A DNA stretch of 64,000 nt from Avoscillospira sp045652125 (GTDB lineage: Bacteria > Bacillota > Clostridia > Oscillospirales > Oscillospiraceae), in contig JAZRTT010000037.1 of assembly GCA_045652125.1 (NCBI GenBank), positions 1 through 64,000 of the forward strand. Reading direction: 5' to 3'. Numbering within the stretch: position 1 is the stretch's first letter; each line of letters begins with the position of its first letter. The notes under the pieces were generated by a model, which made no database searches, had not been told where the DNA came from, and saw nothing but the letters and a program-made list of their open reading frames with translations. The position numbers and the translations under genes were made by a program. Below, piece after piece: positions 24,001-31,120 of the stretch.

Positions 24001-24735
24001 TTATTCCAGCTCCTCTGCCGCATAGAGCAGGGCAGAGAGCGCACATAAAGGTGCTGTTTCACAACGCAGGATGCGGGGGCCGAGAGAGCAGACAGATAAC
24101 CCGGCAGTCAAAGCCGTTTCGACTTCTTGCTCGGTCAGACCACCTTCGGGGCCGGTCATCAGGGCGGCAGAGGAAAAAGCTGTGTCCTCTATGGCGGCCC
24201 GAAAAGAGCGGGTACGCTCGTTTTCATAAAACAGTACGGAAAGATCTGCTTTTGCGGCACGGTTTACAGCCTGTTCAAAAGAGTCTAAAGCCAATATCCG
24301 GGGGATTCGCCCTCGGCCGGACTGCTCCGCAGCGGAGGCAGCGATTTTTTGCCAACGTTCCAGCTTCTTTGCAAGGGATTTGGAATCCGGCCGGGAGATG
24401 CTTCTGGTACAGGGAAAAACGACGACCTCATAAGCACCCAGCTCCGTGGCTTTCTGAACCACATGTTCAAATTTGTCCGCCTTTGGAAATCCCATATAAA
24501 TGCTGCACAGCAGGCTGGGTTCCGAGCGGGAAGGGAAAACCTGTAAAATCTGAAGCTGAAGCTGCCCGGGAGAAAAAGATACTACCCGGCAATGGGCATC
24601 CGTGCCCAGGCCATCGCAAAGGGTGACCGAATCGCCAATGGCGAGCCGAAGGACCTTGGCGTGGGTAGCCTGTTCACCGCTCAGGACAACGAATTCGCTG
24701 CGAAGAGCATCGGGGTCAACAAAAAATCTGGGCAA
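24001..24735 (-). CDS. rsmE: 16S rRNA (uracil1498-N3)-methyltransferase
   Basis: 244 residues, SPOUT (alpha/beta-knot) methyltransferase that methylates U1498 of 16S rRNA. An N-terminal PUA-like part ('PRFFVDPDALRSEFVVLSGE') is followed by the knot with 'GFPKADKFEHVVQKATELG', 'LMTGPEGGLTEQE' and 'LGPRILRCETAPLCALSAL', all RsmE signatures. The chosen start is a TTG at 24735 (read as Met before P-R-F-F-V-D), eight bases after GGGAGG; this gives normal family length, whereas the ATG further upstream would add 16 unrelated residues. Confidence 0.93.
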   Translation of the reverse strand: MPRFFVDPDALRSEFVVLSGEQATHAKVLRLAIGDSVTLCDGLGTDAHCRVVSFSPGQLQLQILQVFPSRSEPSLLCSIYMGFPKADKFEHVVQKATELGAYEVVVFPCTRSISRPDSKSLAKKLERWQKIAASAAEQSGRGRIPRILALDSFEQAVNRAAKADLSVLFYENERTRSFRAAIEDTAFSSAALMTGPEGGLTEQEVETALTAGLSVCSLGPRILRCETAPLCALSALLYAAEELE

Positions 24736-24856
24736 AGCCGACGCCTCCCGGAATAAACTTGCAAAAGCACACAGCTGCAACATGTATTATAGCAGACAAA
24801 TCTCTCATTCGCAACAGGAAAAGTTGGGAAGTGGGCCAGATGTTGTAAAAAATCTG

Positions 24857-24885
24857 TTGACAAAAGAAAATCCTCTGGATATAAT
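24857..24885 (+). promoter_or_regulatory. promoter of tRNA-Leu
   Basis: A perfect TTGACA (24857-24862), 17-base spacer and perfect TATAAT (24880-24885), 26 bases before the mature tRNA. Confidence 0.9.
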
Positions 24886-24911
24886 AATCAAGCGTTCAGG
24901 AAACTGAATAT

Positions 24912-24995
24912 GCGGGAGTGCTGGAATGGTAGACAGGCACGTTTGAGGTGCGTGTGTCCTATGGCGTGTGAGTTCGAGTCTCATCTCCCGCACCA
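24912..24995 (+). tRNA. tRNA-Leu (GAG)
   Basis: 84-base class II tRNA with a long variable arm and encoded CCA. The acceptor pairs GCGGGAG with CTCCCGC. The anticodon stem CACGT/GCGTG encloses TTGAGGT, giving anticodon GAG (reads CTC and CTT). Confidence 0.94.
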
Positions 24996-24997
24996 TG

Positions 24998-25039
24998 AAA
25001 AAGGGAACTTTTGTCTGACAGACAAAAGTTCTCTTTTTC
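24998..25039 (+). terminator. intrinsic terminator of tRNA-Leu
   Basis: GAACTTTTGTC pairs with GACAAAAGTTC, flanked by A and T runs. Confidence 0.88.
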
Positions 25040-25040
25040 A

Positions 25041-25140
25041 ATGATATCCGTTCCATTCAGAACGGGGGATATACCTTCGGTATGATATCGCACTTCGTGC
25101 AATGATATACGCCTACGGCGTATGAAGGAACGGATATTAT
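25041..25140. repeat. cloverleaf-like inverted-repeat element
   Basis: ATATCCGTTCC (25044-25054) pairs perfectly with GGAACGGATAT (25127-25137), and the pairing extends to ATG/TAT outside. Inside are three mini-hairpins: ATACC-TTC-GGTAT (25071-25083), GCAC-TTC-GTGC (25090-25100) and ATACGCC-TAC-GGCGTAT (25107-25123), joined by GATAT-type spacers. The result is a closed three-armed structure of about 100 bases. It directly abuts the four-helix-bundle reading frame. It looks like a mobile or regulatory palindromic element; I see no second copy in the window. Confidence 0.7.
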
Positions 25141-25186
25141 ATCATATTTTCAAAATACGATTGTCAAGCTTGTCGATGGTGTAAAT

Positions 25187-25462
25187 GTGCCTAAAAGTTC
25201 CTACATGACAGATCAGCTGGCACGGGCGGGAACTTCGGTTGGTGCCAATATTCACGAAGCTCAGTATGCTCAAAGTAAAAAAGACTTTGTGGCAAAATTG
25301 GAGATCGCACTGAAGGAATCAAACGAAACCAGTTATTGGCTTAAACTAATGTTTGAAACAGGAAGAATAGATACACCTACCTATCAGTATGCAGAGAAGC
25401 TATGCGGCAACATTCGCAGACTGTTGATTACTTCCTGCAAAACGGCGAAAGAAAATATGTAA
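25187..25462 (+). CDS. four-helix-bundle protein (23S rRNA IVS type), N-terminally short
   Basis: 91 residues from a GTG at 25187. 'QLARAGTSVGANIHEAQYAQ', 'KKDFVAKLEIALKESNETSYWLKL' and the C-terminal helix match the small four-helix-bundle proteins related to those encoded in 23S rRNA intervening sequences. Complete members usually have about 25 more N-terminal residues. Here the frame is open upstream to about 25130 ('YFQNTIVKLVDGVNV' aligns with the missing helix), but it has no ATG/GTG/TTG start with a ribosome binding site before it enters the cloverleaf repeat. It may start at a non-standard codon, be truncated, or depend on the repeat. Function is unknown for the family. Confidence 0.6.
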   Translation: MPKSSYMTDQLARAGTSVGANIHEAQYAQSKKDFVAKLEIALKESNETSYWLKLMFETGRIDTPTYQYAEKLCGNIRRLLITSCKTAKENM

Positions 25463-25493
25463 GTATTTATTTTCTTTCCATTATAAACACAAG

Positions 25494-25524
25494 GCAAAAC
25501 CCCGGCTGCGATGCAGCCGGGGTT
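25494..25524 (-). terminator. terminator of rpsT
   Basis: AACCCCGGCTGC pairs with GCAGCCGGGGTT around GAT; on the minus strand it is followed by TTTTGCCTT. Confidence 0.75.
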
Positions 25525-25539
25525 AAAACGCTGTGCAGT

Positions 25540-25803
25540 TTAGGCCAGCTTGTTCAGCTTCAGGGTAGCGCTGCTCTTTTTGCGGGCAGCGGTGTTCTTA
25601 TGCAGAATTCCCTTCTTGACGGATTCGTCAATGGTCTTGACGGCAGCCTTGTAAGCGCTATCGGCCTGCTCGCGGTTGCCTTCTGCCAGGGCGGCATCGA
25701 ACTTCTTCAGGGTGGACTTCAGGACAGATCTTGCAGCTCTGTTCTTTTCGTTGCGAACCGCAATACGCAGAACATCTTTCTTAGAAGACTTAATGTTGGG
25801 CAT
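25540..25803 (-). CDS. rpsT: 30S ribosomal protein S20
   Basis: 87 residues, Lys/Arg-rich helical bundle: 'MPNIKSSKKDVLRIAVRNEK', 'RSVLKSTLKKFDAAL', 'GILHKNTAARKKSSATLKLN'. It binds 16S rRNA early in 30S assembly. A single-gene unit with GGAGG-type ribosome binding site and its own terminator, divergent from gpr. Confidence 0.97.
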   Translation of the reverse strand: MPNIKSSKKDVLRIAVRNEKNRAARSVLKSTLKKFDAALAEGNREQADSAYKAAVKTIDESVKKGILHKNTAARKKSSATLKLNKLA

Positions 25804-25921
25804 TGTTACACCTCCTCCAATAGCGTTACATGGGAATCTAATTCAGTCTCATGCAGAAATACATTATAGCGAAAACTCTGAATAAAATCAAGAGTGATTT
25901 TCTATATTTTTTCAAAAATTT

Positions 25922-25951
25922 GTATATATTTTTCATGGAAAGGAGAGAATT
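25922..25951 (+). promoter_or_regulatory. candidate forespore (sigma-F/G) promoter of gpr
   Basis: GTATA (25922-25926), 15 bases, then GGAGAGAATT (25942-25951), an exact match to the sigma-F pattern GYWTA-N15-GGNNANANTD. The predicted start lies very close to the ribosome binding site (AAAGGAGGTG from 25957), so the transcript would have an unusually short leader; this lowers confidence. Confidence 0.5.
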
Positions 25952-25971
25952 TTTCAAAGGAGGTGCCCAAA

Positions 25972-26850
25972 ATGGCGAAAAGGACCGATTTGGCTATGGA
26001 GGCCAGAGAGCTTTGGCAGGAAAATGCAGGGGAGACTACGGCTTTGCCCGGTGTGCGGGCCAGAAGCCATTCAGCCCGGGGTGTAACGGCTACGGTGGTA
26101 GAGATTTTGGATCAGAGGGGTGCCCGGGCGCTGGAGAAGCCGGAGGGTACCTATGTGACATTGGAATGGGAGCGGAATTTGCTTCGGGAACCGGTGAGTT
26201 TTCACCGCACAGCGGCTCGTCTGGGAAAAGAATTGGCAGCCATGATTCCGAAAACCGGGCCGGTATTGGTAGTCGGGCTGGGCAATGGAGCTGTGACACC
26301 GGACGCAGTTGGTCCCAAAACGCTGGAGCACTTGGTGGTAACAAGGCATCTGAGCAGCAGTTTTCCACAGCTTCGTCCCGTGAGTGCCATTGCCCCGGGC
26401 GTGTTGGGCGTGACGGGACTTGAGAGCATTGAGGTGGTTCGTGGTGTGGTAGAACGGTTTGAGCCTTGCTGTGTGGTGGCTGTGGATGCATTGGCTGCCG
26501 GACGGATGGAACGGATCTGCACGACGGTCCAGCTGGCTGACACGGGCATTACGCCAGGGTCCGGTGTGGGGAATCATCGGGCGGCCTTTGACCGGGAAAG
26601 TATGGGTGTTCCCGTCATTGCTGTGGGTGTGCCGACGGTGGTGACAATTTCTGCACTTTTAGAAGATATAACCGGCGAAAATGTTAAAAATACGGAGAAA
26701 AATGCAATAAATTATGACCCGTCGCTTGTGGTGACTCCGCGGGACATTGATGCACATATTGGGAGAATTTCCCGTTTTTTGGGATATGGTATCAGCCTGG
26801 GACTGCATCGAGGATTGACCGTGGAAGATGTCTCCTGCTTTGTAGGATGA
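25972..26850 (+). CDS. gpr: germination protease (spore SASP endopeptidase)
   Basis: 292 residues. GPR degrades the DNA-protecting small acid-soluble proteins when spores germinate; it is made as a zymogen in the forespore. It has the family start 'KRTDLAMEARE', 'VLVVGLGNGAVTPDAVGPK' with the catalytic-site Asp residues, 'GVLGVTGLESIEVVRGVVE', 'VVAVDALAAG' and 'VPVIAVGVPTVV'. It is shorter than the Bacillus enzyme (about 370), mainly in the C-terminal half. The ATG at 25972 follows AAAGGAGG. It is followed by sigG, and the pair implies a spore-forming lineage. Confidence 0.93.
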   Translation: MAKRTDLAMEARELWQENAGETTALPGVRARSHSARGVTATVVEILDQRGARALEKPEGTYVTLEWERNLLREPVSFHRTAARLGKELAAMIPKTGPVLVVGLGNGAVTPDAVGPKTLEHLVVTRHLSSSFPQLRPVSAIAPGVLGVTGLESIEVVRGVVERFEPCCVVAVDALAAGRMERICTTVQLADTGITPGSGVGNHRAAFDRESMGVPVIAVGVPTVVTISALLEDITGENVKNTEKNAINYDPSLVVTPRDIDAHIGRISRFLGYGISLGLHRGLTVEDVSCFVG

Positions 26851-27112
26851 GGCATAAAATAAATTTGTATTGTGATTACGGAAACCAAAAGAAACTGGAT
26901 TATGTAAACTAAAAACGGGACAGGAAACGTGAAAATGTTCCAGAATCAAAACTGTGGAAAAACCTGTGGAAACTGTGGAAAAATCATATAAAGCAAGGGG
27001 TGTGGAAGTTTTTGCACAGTTTCTTCCACAGGGTAAAAAGGTTACTTTTTTAGCAAAAAAGTGCGAACATACAGGTTAACGGAACTGAATCTTATAAGGG
27101 TATTATGGCAAC
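26851..27112. other. intergenic region with TGTGGAAA repeats upstream of sigG
   Basis: A gene-free stretch between gpr and the sigG promoter. It holds five copies of a TGTGGAA-type word: TGTGGAAAA (26953-26961), TGTGGAAAC (26965-26973), TGTGGAAAA (26974-26982), TGTGGAAGT (27001-27009) and the inverse TTCCACA (27024-27030). Each differs by one base or so from the DnaA box TGTGGATAA. No terminator after gpr is obvious. Confidence 0.5.
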
Positions 27113-27142
27113 GTATGAAACTGCTTTTCCCGGGAAATACTG
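27113..27142 (+). promoter_or_regulatory. candidate forespore (sigma-F/G) promoter of sigG
   Basis: GTATG (27113-27117), 15 bases, GGAAATACTG (27133-27142). The -10 matches GGNNANANTD fully and the -35 differs from GYWTA in one base. sigG is transcribed by sigma-F and sigma-G in Bacillus, so the match is expected. The start point near 27149 precedes a GGGAGGAAG ribosome binding site. Confidence 0.65.
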
Positions 27143-27175
27143 ACTGCACCACTTCACAAAACGGGAGGAAGCAGG

Positions 27176-27949
27176 ATGCAGGGGAAGGTCGAGATCTGCG
27201 GTGTCAATACGTCCAAGCTGAAGACCTTGAAAAATGAGGAGATGGCAGAATTGCTGCATCGAAGTCGGCTGGGAGACAGGGAAGCCCGCGACAAGCTGGT
27301 GGAGGGCAATCTGCGGTTGGTACTTTCGGTTATTCAACGATTTTTGGGACGCGGTGAGAATCCGGACGATTTGTTTCAGGTGGGGTGTATTGGATTGCTC
27401 AAGGCGGTTCAAAACTTTGATGAAACCAAACAAGTGCGGTTTTCCACCTACGGAGTGCCCATGATCGCCGGTGAGATTCGCCGGTACCTGCGGGATAACA
27501 GCGCCATTCGAGTAAGTCGTTCCGTTCGGGATACTGCCTACCGGGTCCTTCAGTGCAAAGAACTGATGCTGGTGGAATTGGGGCGGGAACCGACTATGGG
27601 CGAGATCGCCGGGAGACTGGAACTGCCGGAGCAGGAAGTGGTAAATGCCATGGACGCCATTACGGCTCCCGTATCTCTGTACGAACCGATCTATGCCGAT
27701 GGGGGAGACCCGTTGGCGGTCATTGATCAGGTGAAGGACACAAAGAATACCGACGAACAGTGGTTGGAGCGGATCGCTTTGCAGGATGCCATCGGACGGC
27801 TGGGGGAGCGGGAGCGGCAGATTCTTGCCATGCGGTTTCATGACGGCAAAACGCAGATGGAAGTGGCAAGGGAGATCGGAATTTCTCAGGCGCAGGTTTC
27901 CCGATTGGAGAAAAATGCCATCGGCAGTATTCGAAAATCCATCAGCTGA
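27176..27949 (+). CDS. sigG: RNA polymerase sporulation sigma factor SigG
   Basis: 257 residues, the usual SigG length. The N-terminus 'KVEICGVNTSKLKTL' is diagnostic of sigma-G and is where anti-sigma control acts. Region 2 ('NLRLVLSVIQRF', 'DDLFQVGCIGLLKAV', 'FSTYGVPMIAGEIRRYLRD'), region 3 ('REPTMGEIAGRLELPEQEV') and region 4 helix-turn-helix ('TQMEVAREIGISQAQVSRLE') are all present. It directs late forespore genes, gpr among them. No sigE or spoIIGA lies beside it, unlike the Bacillus spoIIG cluster. Confidence 0.96.
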   Translation: MQGKVEICGVNTSKLKTLKNEEMAELLHRSRLGDREARDKLVEGNLRLVLSVIQRFLGRGENPDDLFQVGCIGLLKAVQNFDETKQVRFSTYGVPMIAGEIRRYLRDNSAIRVSRSVRDTAYRVLQCKELMLVELGREPTMGEIAGRLELPEQEVVNAMDAITAPVSLYEPIYADGGDPLAVIDQVKDTKNTDEQWLERIALQDAIGRLGERERQILAMRFHDGKTQMEVAREIGISQAQVSRLEKNAIGSIRKSIS

Positions 27950-28001
27950 CAGACATACAGAGGCGGAAATCCGCATAGATATGCTGCAGGAGGCGGTAGA
28001 T

Positions 28002-28283
28002 ATGTGTGAACGGTTTTCCGCGCTGCGATGCAGGGAAGTGATCAATGTGTCCGACGGCTGCCGCCTGGGGTATGCATCGGATTTGGAACTGGAGCTAGAG
28101 ACAGGCCGGGTGGTGGCGCTTGTGGTGCCGTGTCCCGGTCGTTTTTTCGGCTTTTTCGGAAGCAGGGAAGAATACGTGATTCCGTGGCATTGTATCCGAA
28201 AAATAGGCGATGATATCATACTGGTGGATAATGCACCGGGAGAATGCCGGCGAACCAGAGAAAAACAGAGGTTCAAATGGTAA
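28002..28283 (+). CDS. YlmC/YmxH family sporulation protein (PRC-barrel)
   Basis: 93 residues: 'ALRCREVINVSDGCRLGYAS' and 'LVVPCPGRFFGFFGSREEYV' followed by 'IPWHCIRKIGDDIILV', a PRC-barrel typical of the YlmC/YmxH family found in endospore formers. The molecular role is unknown. The ATG at 28002 is eight bases after AGGAGG; an in-frame ATG at 27981 lies before that site. It begins 52 bases after sigG with no terminator between, so it is probably cotranscribed with it. Confidence 0.85.
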   Translation: MCERFSALRCREVINVSDGCRLGYASDLELELETGRVVALVVPCPGRFFGFFGSREEYVIPWHCIRKIGDDIILVDNAPGECRRTREKQRFKW

Positions 28284-28310
28284 AAAACCTGATTTTTTCG
28301 AAAAAAACAC

Positions 28311-28339
28311 TTGCGTAATGGAAAACTTTCCGCTATAAT
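28311..28339 (+). promoter_or_regulatory. promoter of rpsB-tsf
   Basis: TTGCGT (28311-28316), 17 bases, TATAAT (28334-28339). The leader of about 125 bases before rpsB contains GC-rich pairing (CCGG...) and could be the site of S2 feedback, but I do not recognise a described leader motif. Confidence 0.75.
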
Positions 28340-28469
28340 AACCGAGTGTGCGAAAAGCGCATAAAAATCTAAACCACACACCCGGGGATCTTTCCTTTCT
28401 GTGCCGGAAACGGTGGAAGGACAAGAGATGATCGGGGTGGAGGTAACAACAAAAAGGAGAAATAAAACT

Positions 28470-29195
28470 ATGGCAGTCGTATCCATGAAGCAGCTGTTGG
28501 AAGCTGGCGTCCACTTCGGTCACCAGACCCGCCGCTGGAACCCCAAAATGGCAACCTACATCTACACCGAGCGTAACGGCATCTACATTATCGATCTGCA
28601 GAAGACCGTGAAGAAGCTGGAAGAAGCTTATTCTTTCGTGCGTGAGCTGGCCGCCAACGGCGAGAACATTCTCTTCGTCGGCACCAAGAAGCAGGCTCAG
28701 GACGCTATCAAGGAAGAGGCCGAGCGCGTTGGTCAGTACTACGTCAACGCTCGTTGGCTGGGCGGTATGCTCACCAACTTCAAGACCATGCGTACCCGTA
28801 TCGACCGTCTGGCTCAGCTGAAGAAGATGGAAGAAGACGGCACCTTCGCTATGCTCCCCAAGAAGGAAGTTATCAAGCATCAGGGCGAGATCGCCAAGCT
28901 GGAAAAGTACCTGGGTGGCGTGAAGGACATGAAGAAGATCCCCGGTGCTCTGTTTATCGTTGACCCCCGCAAGGAGCGCAACGCCATTGCTGAAGCCCGC
29001 AAGCTGCACATCCCCGTGGTCGCTATTGTGGATACCAACTGTGATCCCGATGAAGTCGATTACGTCATTCCCGGCAATGATGACGCTATCCGCGCCATCC
29101 GCCTGATCGCTGCCACCATGGCCAATGCCGTGACTGAAGGCAAGCAGGGCGAAGAAGTGACTGAGGCTCCCGTGGAAGAGACCGCAGCCGAATAA
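28470..29195 (+). CDS. rpsB: 30S ribosomal protein S2
   Basis: 241 residues: 'LLEAGVHFGHQTRRWNPKM', 'IIDLQKTVKKLEEAY', 'NARWLGGMLTNFKTM', 'VVAIVDTNCDPDEVDYVIPG'. It binds 16S rRNA in the 30S body. The C-terminus carries an acidic tail (about 225-241). Codon use is strongly biased, as expected for high expression. The start follows AAAAGGAG; tsf follows at 35 bases, the universal rpsB-tsf order. Confidence 0.98.
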   Translation: MAVVSMKQLLEAGVHFGHQTRRWNPKMATYIYTERNGIYIIDLQKTVKKLEEAYSFVRELAANGENILFVGTKKQAQDAIKEEAERVGQYYVNARWLGGMLTNFKTMRTRIDRLAQLKKMEEDGTFAMLPKKEVIKHQGEIAKLEKYLGGVKDMKKIPGALFIVDPRKERNAIAEARKLHIPVVAIVDTNCDPDEVDYVIPGNDDAIRAIRLIAATMANAVTEGKQGEEVTEAPVEETAAE

Positions 29196-29230
29196 TTCCG
29201 GAACTGATAAAAATATAGGAGGAACTTATT

Positions 29231-30151
29231 ATGGCTTTTACTGCTGCAGATGTTAAGAAACTGCGTGAAATGACCAACGTCGGCATGATGGACTGCAAGA
29301 AGGCTCTGGCCGAGACCGACGGCGATATGGACAAGGCTGTCGAATACCTGCGTGAAAAGGGTCTTGCCAAGGCTGCCAAGAAGGCTGACCGCATTGCCGC
29401 CGAAGGTATGGCTTATGCTGCTGTCGAAAACGGCACCGGCGTCATCGTGGAAGTCAACGCCGAAACCGACTTCGCATCCAAGACTCCCGTGTTCGTGGAC
29501 TTCGTCAAGGACGTGGCCAAGGCTGTTGCCGGCTCCGATGCCGCTGACGTGGAAGCATTGAAGAATGTCAAGTATCCCGGCTCCGACCTGACCGTGGGCG
29601 AAATGGTCCCCGAAAAGGTTCTGGTCATCGGTGAGAACATCCAGATCCGTCGCTTTGCCCGCTTCACCGAGAACACCTCCGTGGCTTATGTCCATGGCGG
29701 CGGCCGTATCGGCGTTTTGGTGAACCTGGCTGTGGAAGGCGGCATCGACGCTACCGAGATCGGCAAGGATGTTGCTATGCAGATCGCTGCTCTGAACCCC
29801 CGTTTCTGGGATAAGAGCCTGGTTTCCGACTCCGTTCTGGAAGAAGAGAAGAAGATTCTCGTCGCCCAGATGGACAATGACCCCAAAATGGCTTCCAAGC
29901 CTCAGCAGGTCAAGGAAAAGATCGCTGCCGGCAAGATCAACAAGTTCTATGAAGAAAACTGCCTTCTGCAGCAGGCCTTCGTCAAGGACGGCGGCATGTC
30001 CGTAGAGCAGTATATCGCTTCCGCTGCCAAGGCTCTGGGCGGCTCCGTCAAGTTTGTTGACGCCATCCGCTTTGAAAAGGGCGAAGGCATTGAGAAGAAG
30101 GTCGATGACTTTGCCGCAGAAGTGGCAGCTCAGGCCGGTATGACGAAATAA
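29231..30151 (+). CDS. tsf: translation elongation factor Ts
   Basis: 306 residues. EF-Ts exchanges GDP for GTP on EF-Tu. The UBA-like N-terminal domain 'VKKLREMTNVGMMDCKKAL' is followed by 'DFASKTPVFVDFVKDV' and the dimerisation core with 'YVHGGGRIGVLVNL'. Start after TAGGAGG. Confidence 0.98.
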   Translation: MAFTAADVKKLREMTNVGMMDCKKALAETDGDMDKAVEYLREKGLAKAAKKADRIAAEGMAYAAVENGTGVIVEVNAETDFASKTPVFVDFVKDVAKAVAGSDAADVEALKNVKYPGSDLTVGEMVPEKVLVIGENIQIRRFARFTENTSVAYVHGGGRIGVLVNLAVEGGIDATEIGKDVAMQIAALNPRFWDKSLVSDSVLEEEKKILVAQMDNDPKMASKPQQVKEKIAAGKINKFYEENCLLQQAFVKDGGMSVEQYIASAAKALGGSVKFVDAIRFEKGEGIEKKVDDFAAEVAAQAGMTK

Positions 30152-30167
30152 TGAAATTGCATTCTGG

Positions 30168-30204
30168 AAACACGCTGCATTTGCAGCGTGTTTCTTTTTG
30201 TTTT
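30168..30204 (+). terminator. intrinsic terminator of rpsB-tsf
   Basis: AAACACGCTGCA pairs with TGCAGCGTGTTT, followed by CTTTTTGTTTT. Confidence 0.9.
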
Positions 30205-30218
30205 CAGAAATCCTTCAT

Positions 30219-30247
30219 TTGTATCTTTTCTCCATCTGTGGTACAAT
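30219..30247 (+). promoter_or_regulatory. predicted sigma-A promoter of the nfo/rodA/pbp operon
   Basis: TTGTAT (30219-30224), 17 bases, TACAAT (30242-30247), 28 bases before the nfo start. Confidence 0.6.
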
Positions 30248-30275
30248 AAGGTATCAAAAAATTGAGGTGTGTATC

Positions 30276-31109
30276 ATGTTGCTTCTGGGGTGCCATTTGT
30301 CCGCTTCCAAGGGATTTGCAGGCATGGGGCAGACGGCTCTTTCCATAGCTGCCAATACCTTCCAGTTTTTTACAAGAAATCCCCGTGGAGGAAAGGCAAA
30401 AAAACTGGAAGGGAAGGATGCAGAACAATTGGTGTTGATGCAGCAGCTTGGGCAGATCGGCCAGGTGATGGCACATGCACCCTATACCATCAATCCCTGT
30501 TCTGCAGATCCCAGAGTGAAAGAATTTGCCCTGCAGACTATGGCGGACGATTTACGGCGGATGGAATATCTTCCCGGCAACTATTATAACTTTCATCCCG
30601 GTTCCCATGTAGGACAGGGAATGGAAACCGGAATAGAGGCCATTTCCCATACATTAAACACCGTCCTTTTTCCCGGCCAGAAAACCACAGTTCTTTTGGA
30701 AACTATGGCAGGCAAGGGCAGCGAGGTGGGAAGCCGCTTCGAGGAACTGCGGGCAATTCTGGACCGTGTGGAACGGCCGCAGTATATGGGCATCTGTTTG
30801 GACACCTGTCATATCCATGATGCCGGCTATGACATTGTGGATGATCTGGATGGTGTGCTGACGGAGTTTGACAAAGTAATTGGTCTGAAGCAGCTGAAAG
30901 CACTGCACCTGAACGATTCCATGAATCCCCGGGGTGCAAGAAAAGACCGACATGACAAATTAGGGCAGGGGTTTATCGGTTTGGACGCGTTTGTCCGCAT
31001 AATCAATCACCCGGCACTTCTTGGACTGCCTATGATTTTGGAGACCCCCAATGAATTACCGGGATATGCGGAAGAAATCGCTCTGCTGCGGCAGAGCTAT
31101 GAAGGATAA
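30276..31109 (+). CDS. nfo: deoxyribonuclease IV (AP endonuclease)
   Basis: 277 residues, TIM-barrel with three zinc ions; cleaves 5' to abasic sites in base-excision repair. Signatures: 'GCHLSASKGFAGM', 'NTFQFFTRNPR', 'NFHPGSHVG', 'LLETMAGKGSEVG', 'GICLDTCHIHDAGYD', 'LHLNDSMNPRGARKDRHDKLGQG' and 'ILETPN'. ATG at 30276 follows TGAGGTG. The next gene starts 11 bases after the stop. Confidence 0.95.
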   Translation: MLLLGCHLSASKGFAGMGQTALSIAANTFQFFTRNPRGGKAKKLEGKDAEQLVLMQQLGQIGQVMAHAPYTINPCSADPRVKEFALQTMADDLRRMEYLPGNYYNFHPGSHVGQGMETGIEAISHTLNTVLFPGQKTTVLLETMAGKGSEVGSRFEELRAILDRVERPQYMGICLDTCHIHDAGYDIVDDLDGVLTEFDKVIGLKQLKALHLNDSMNPRGARKDRHDKLGQGFIGLDAFVRIINHPALLGLPMILETPNELPGYAEEIALLRQSYEG

Positions 31110-31120
31110 GAGGAATACCC

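Noticed and set aside
26953..26982. Short repeats as a CRISPR array
   Set aside because: The repeat unit is 8-9 bases with spacers of 0-3 bases, far below CRISPR dimensions, and no cas genes are present.
28346..28469. Riboswitch in the rpsB leader
   Set aside because: No recognisable riboswitch core; more likely an ordinary or S2-responsive ribosomal-protein leader.
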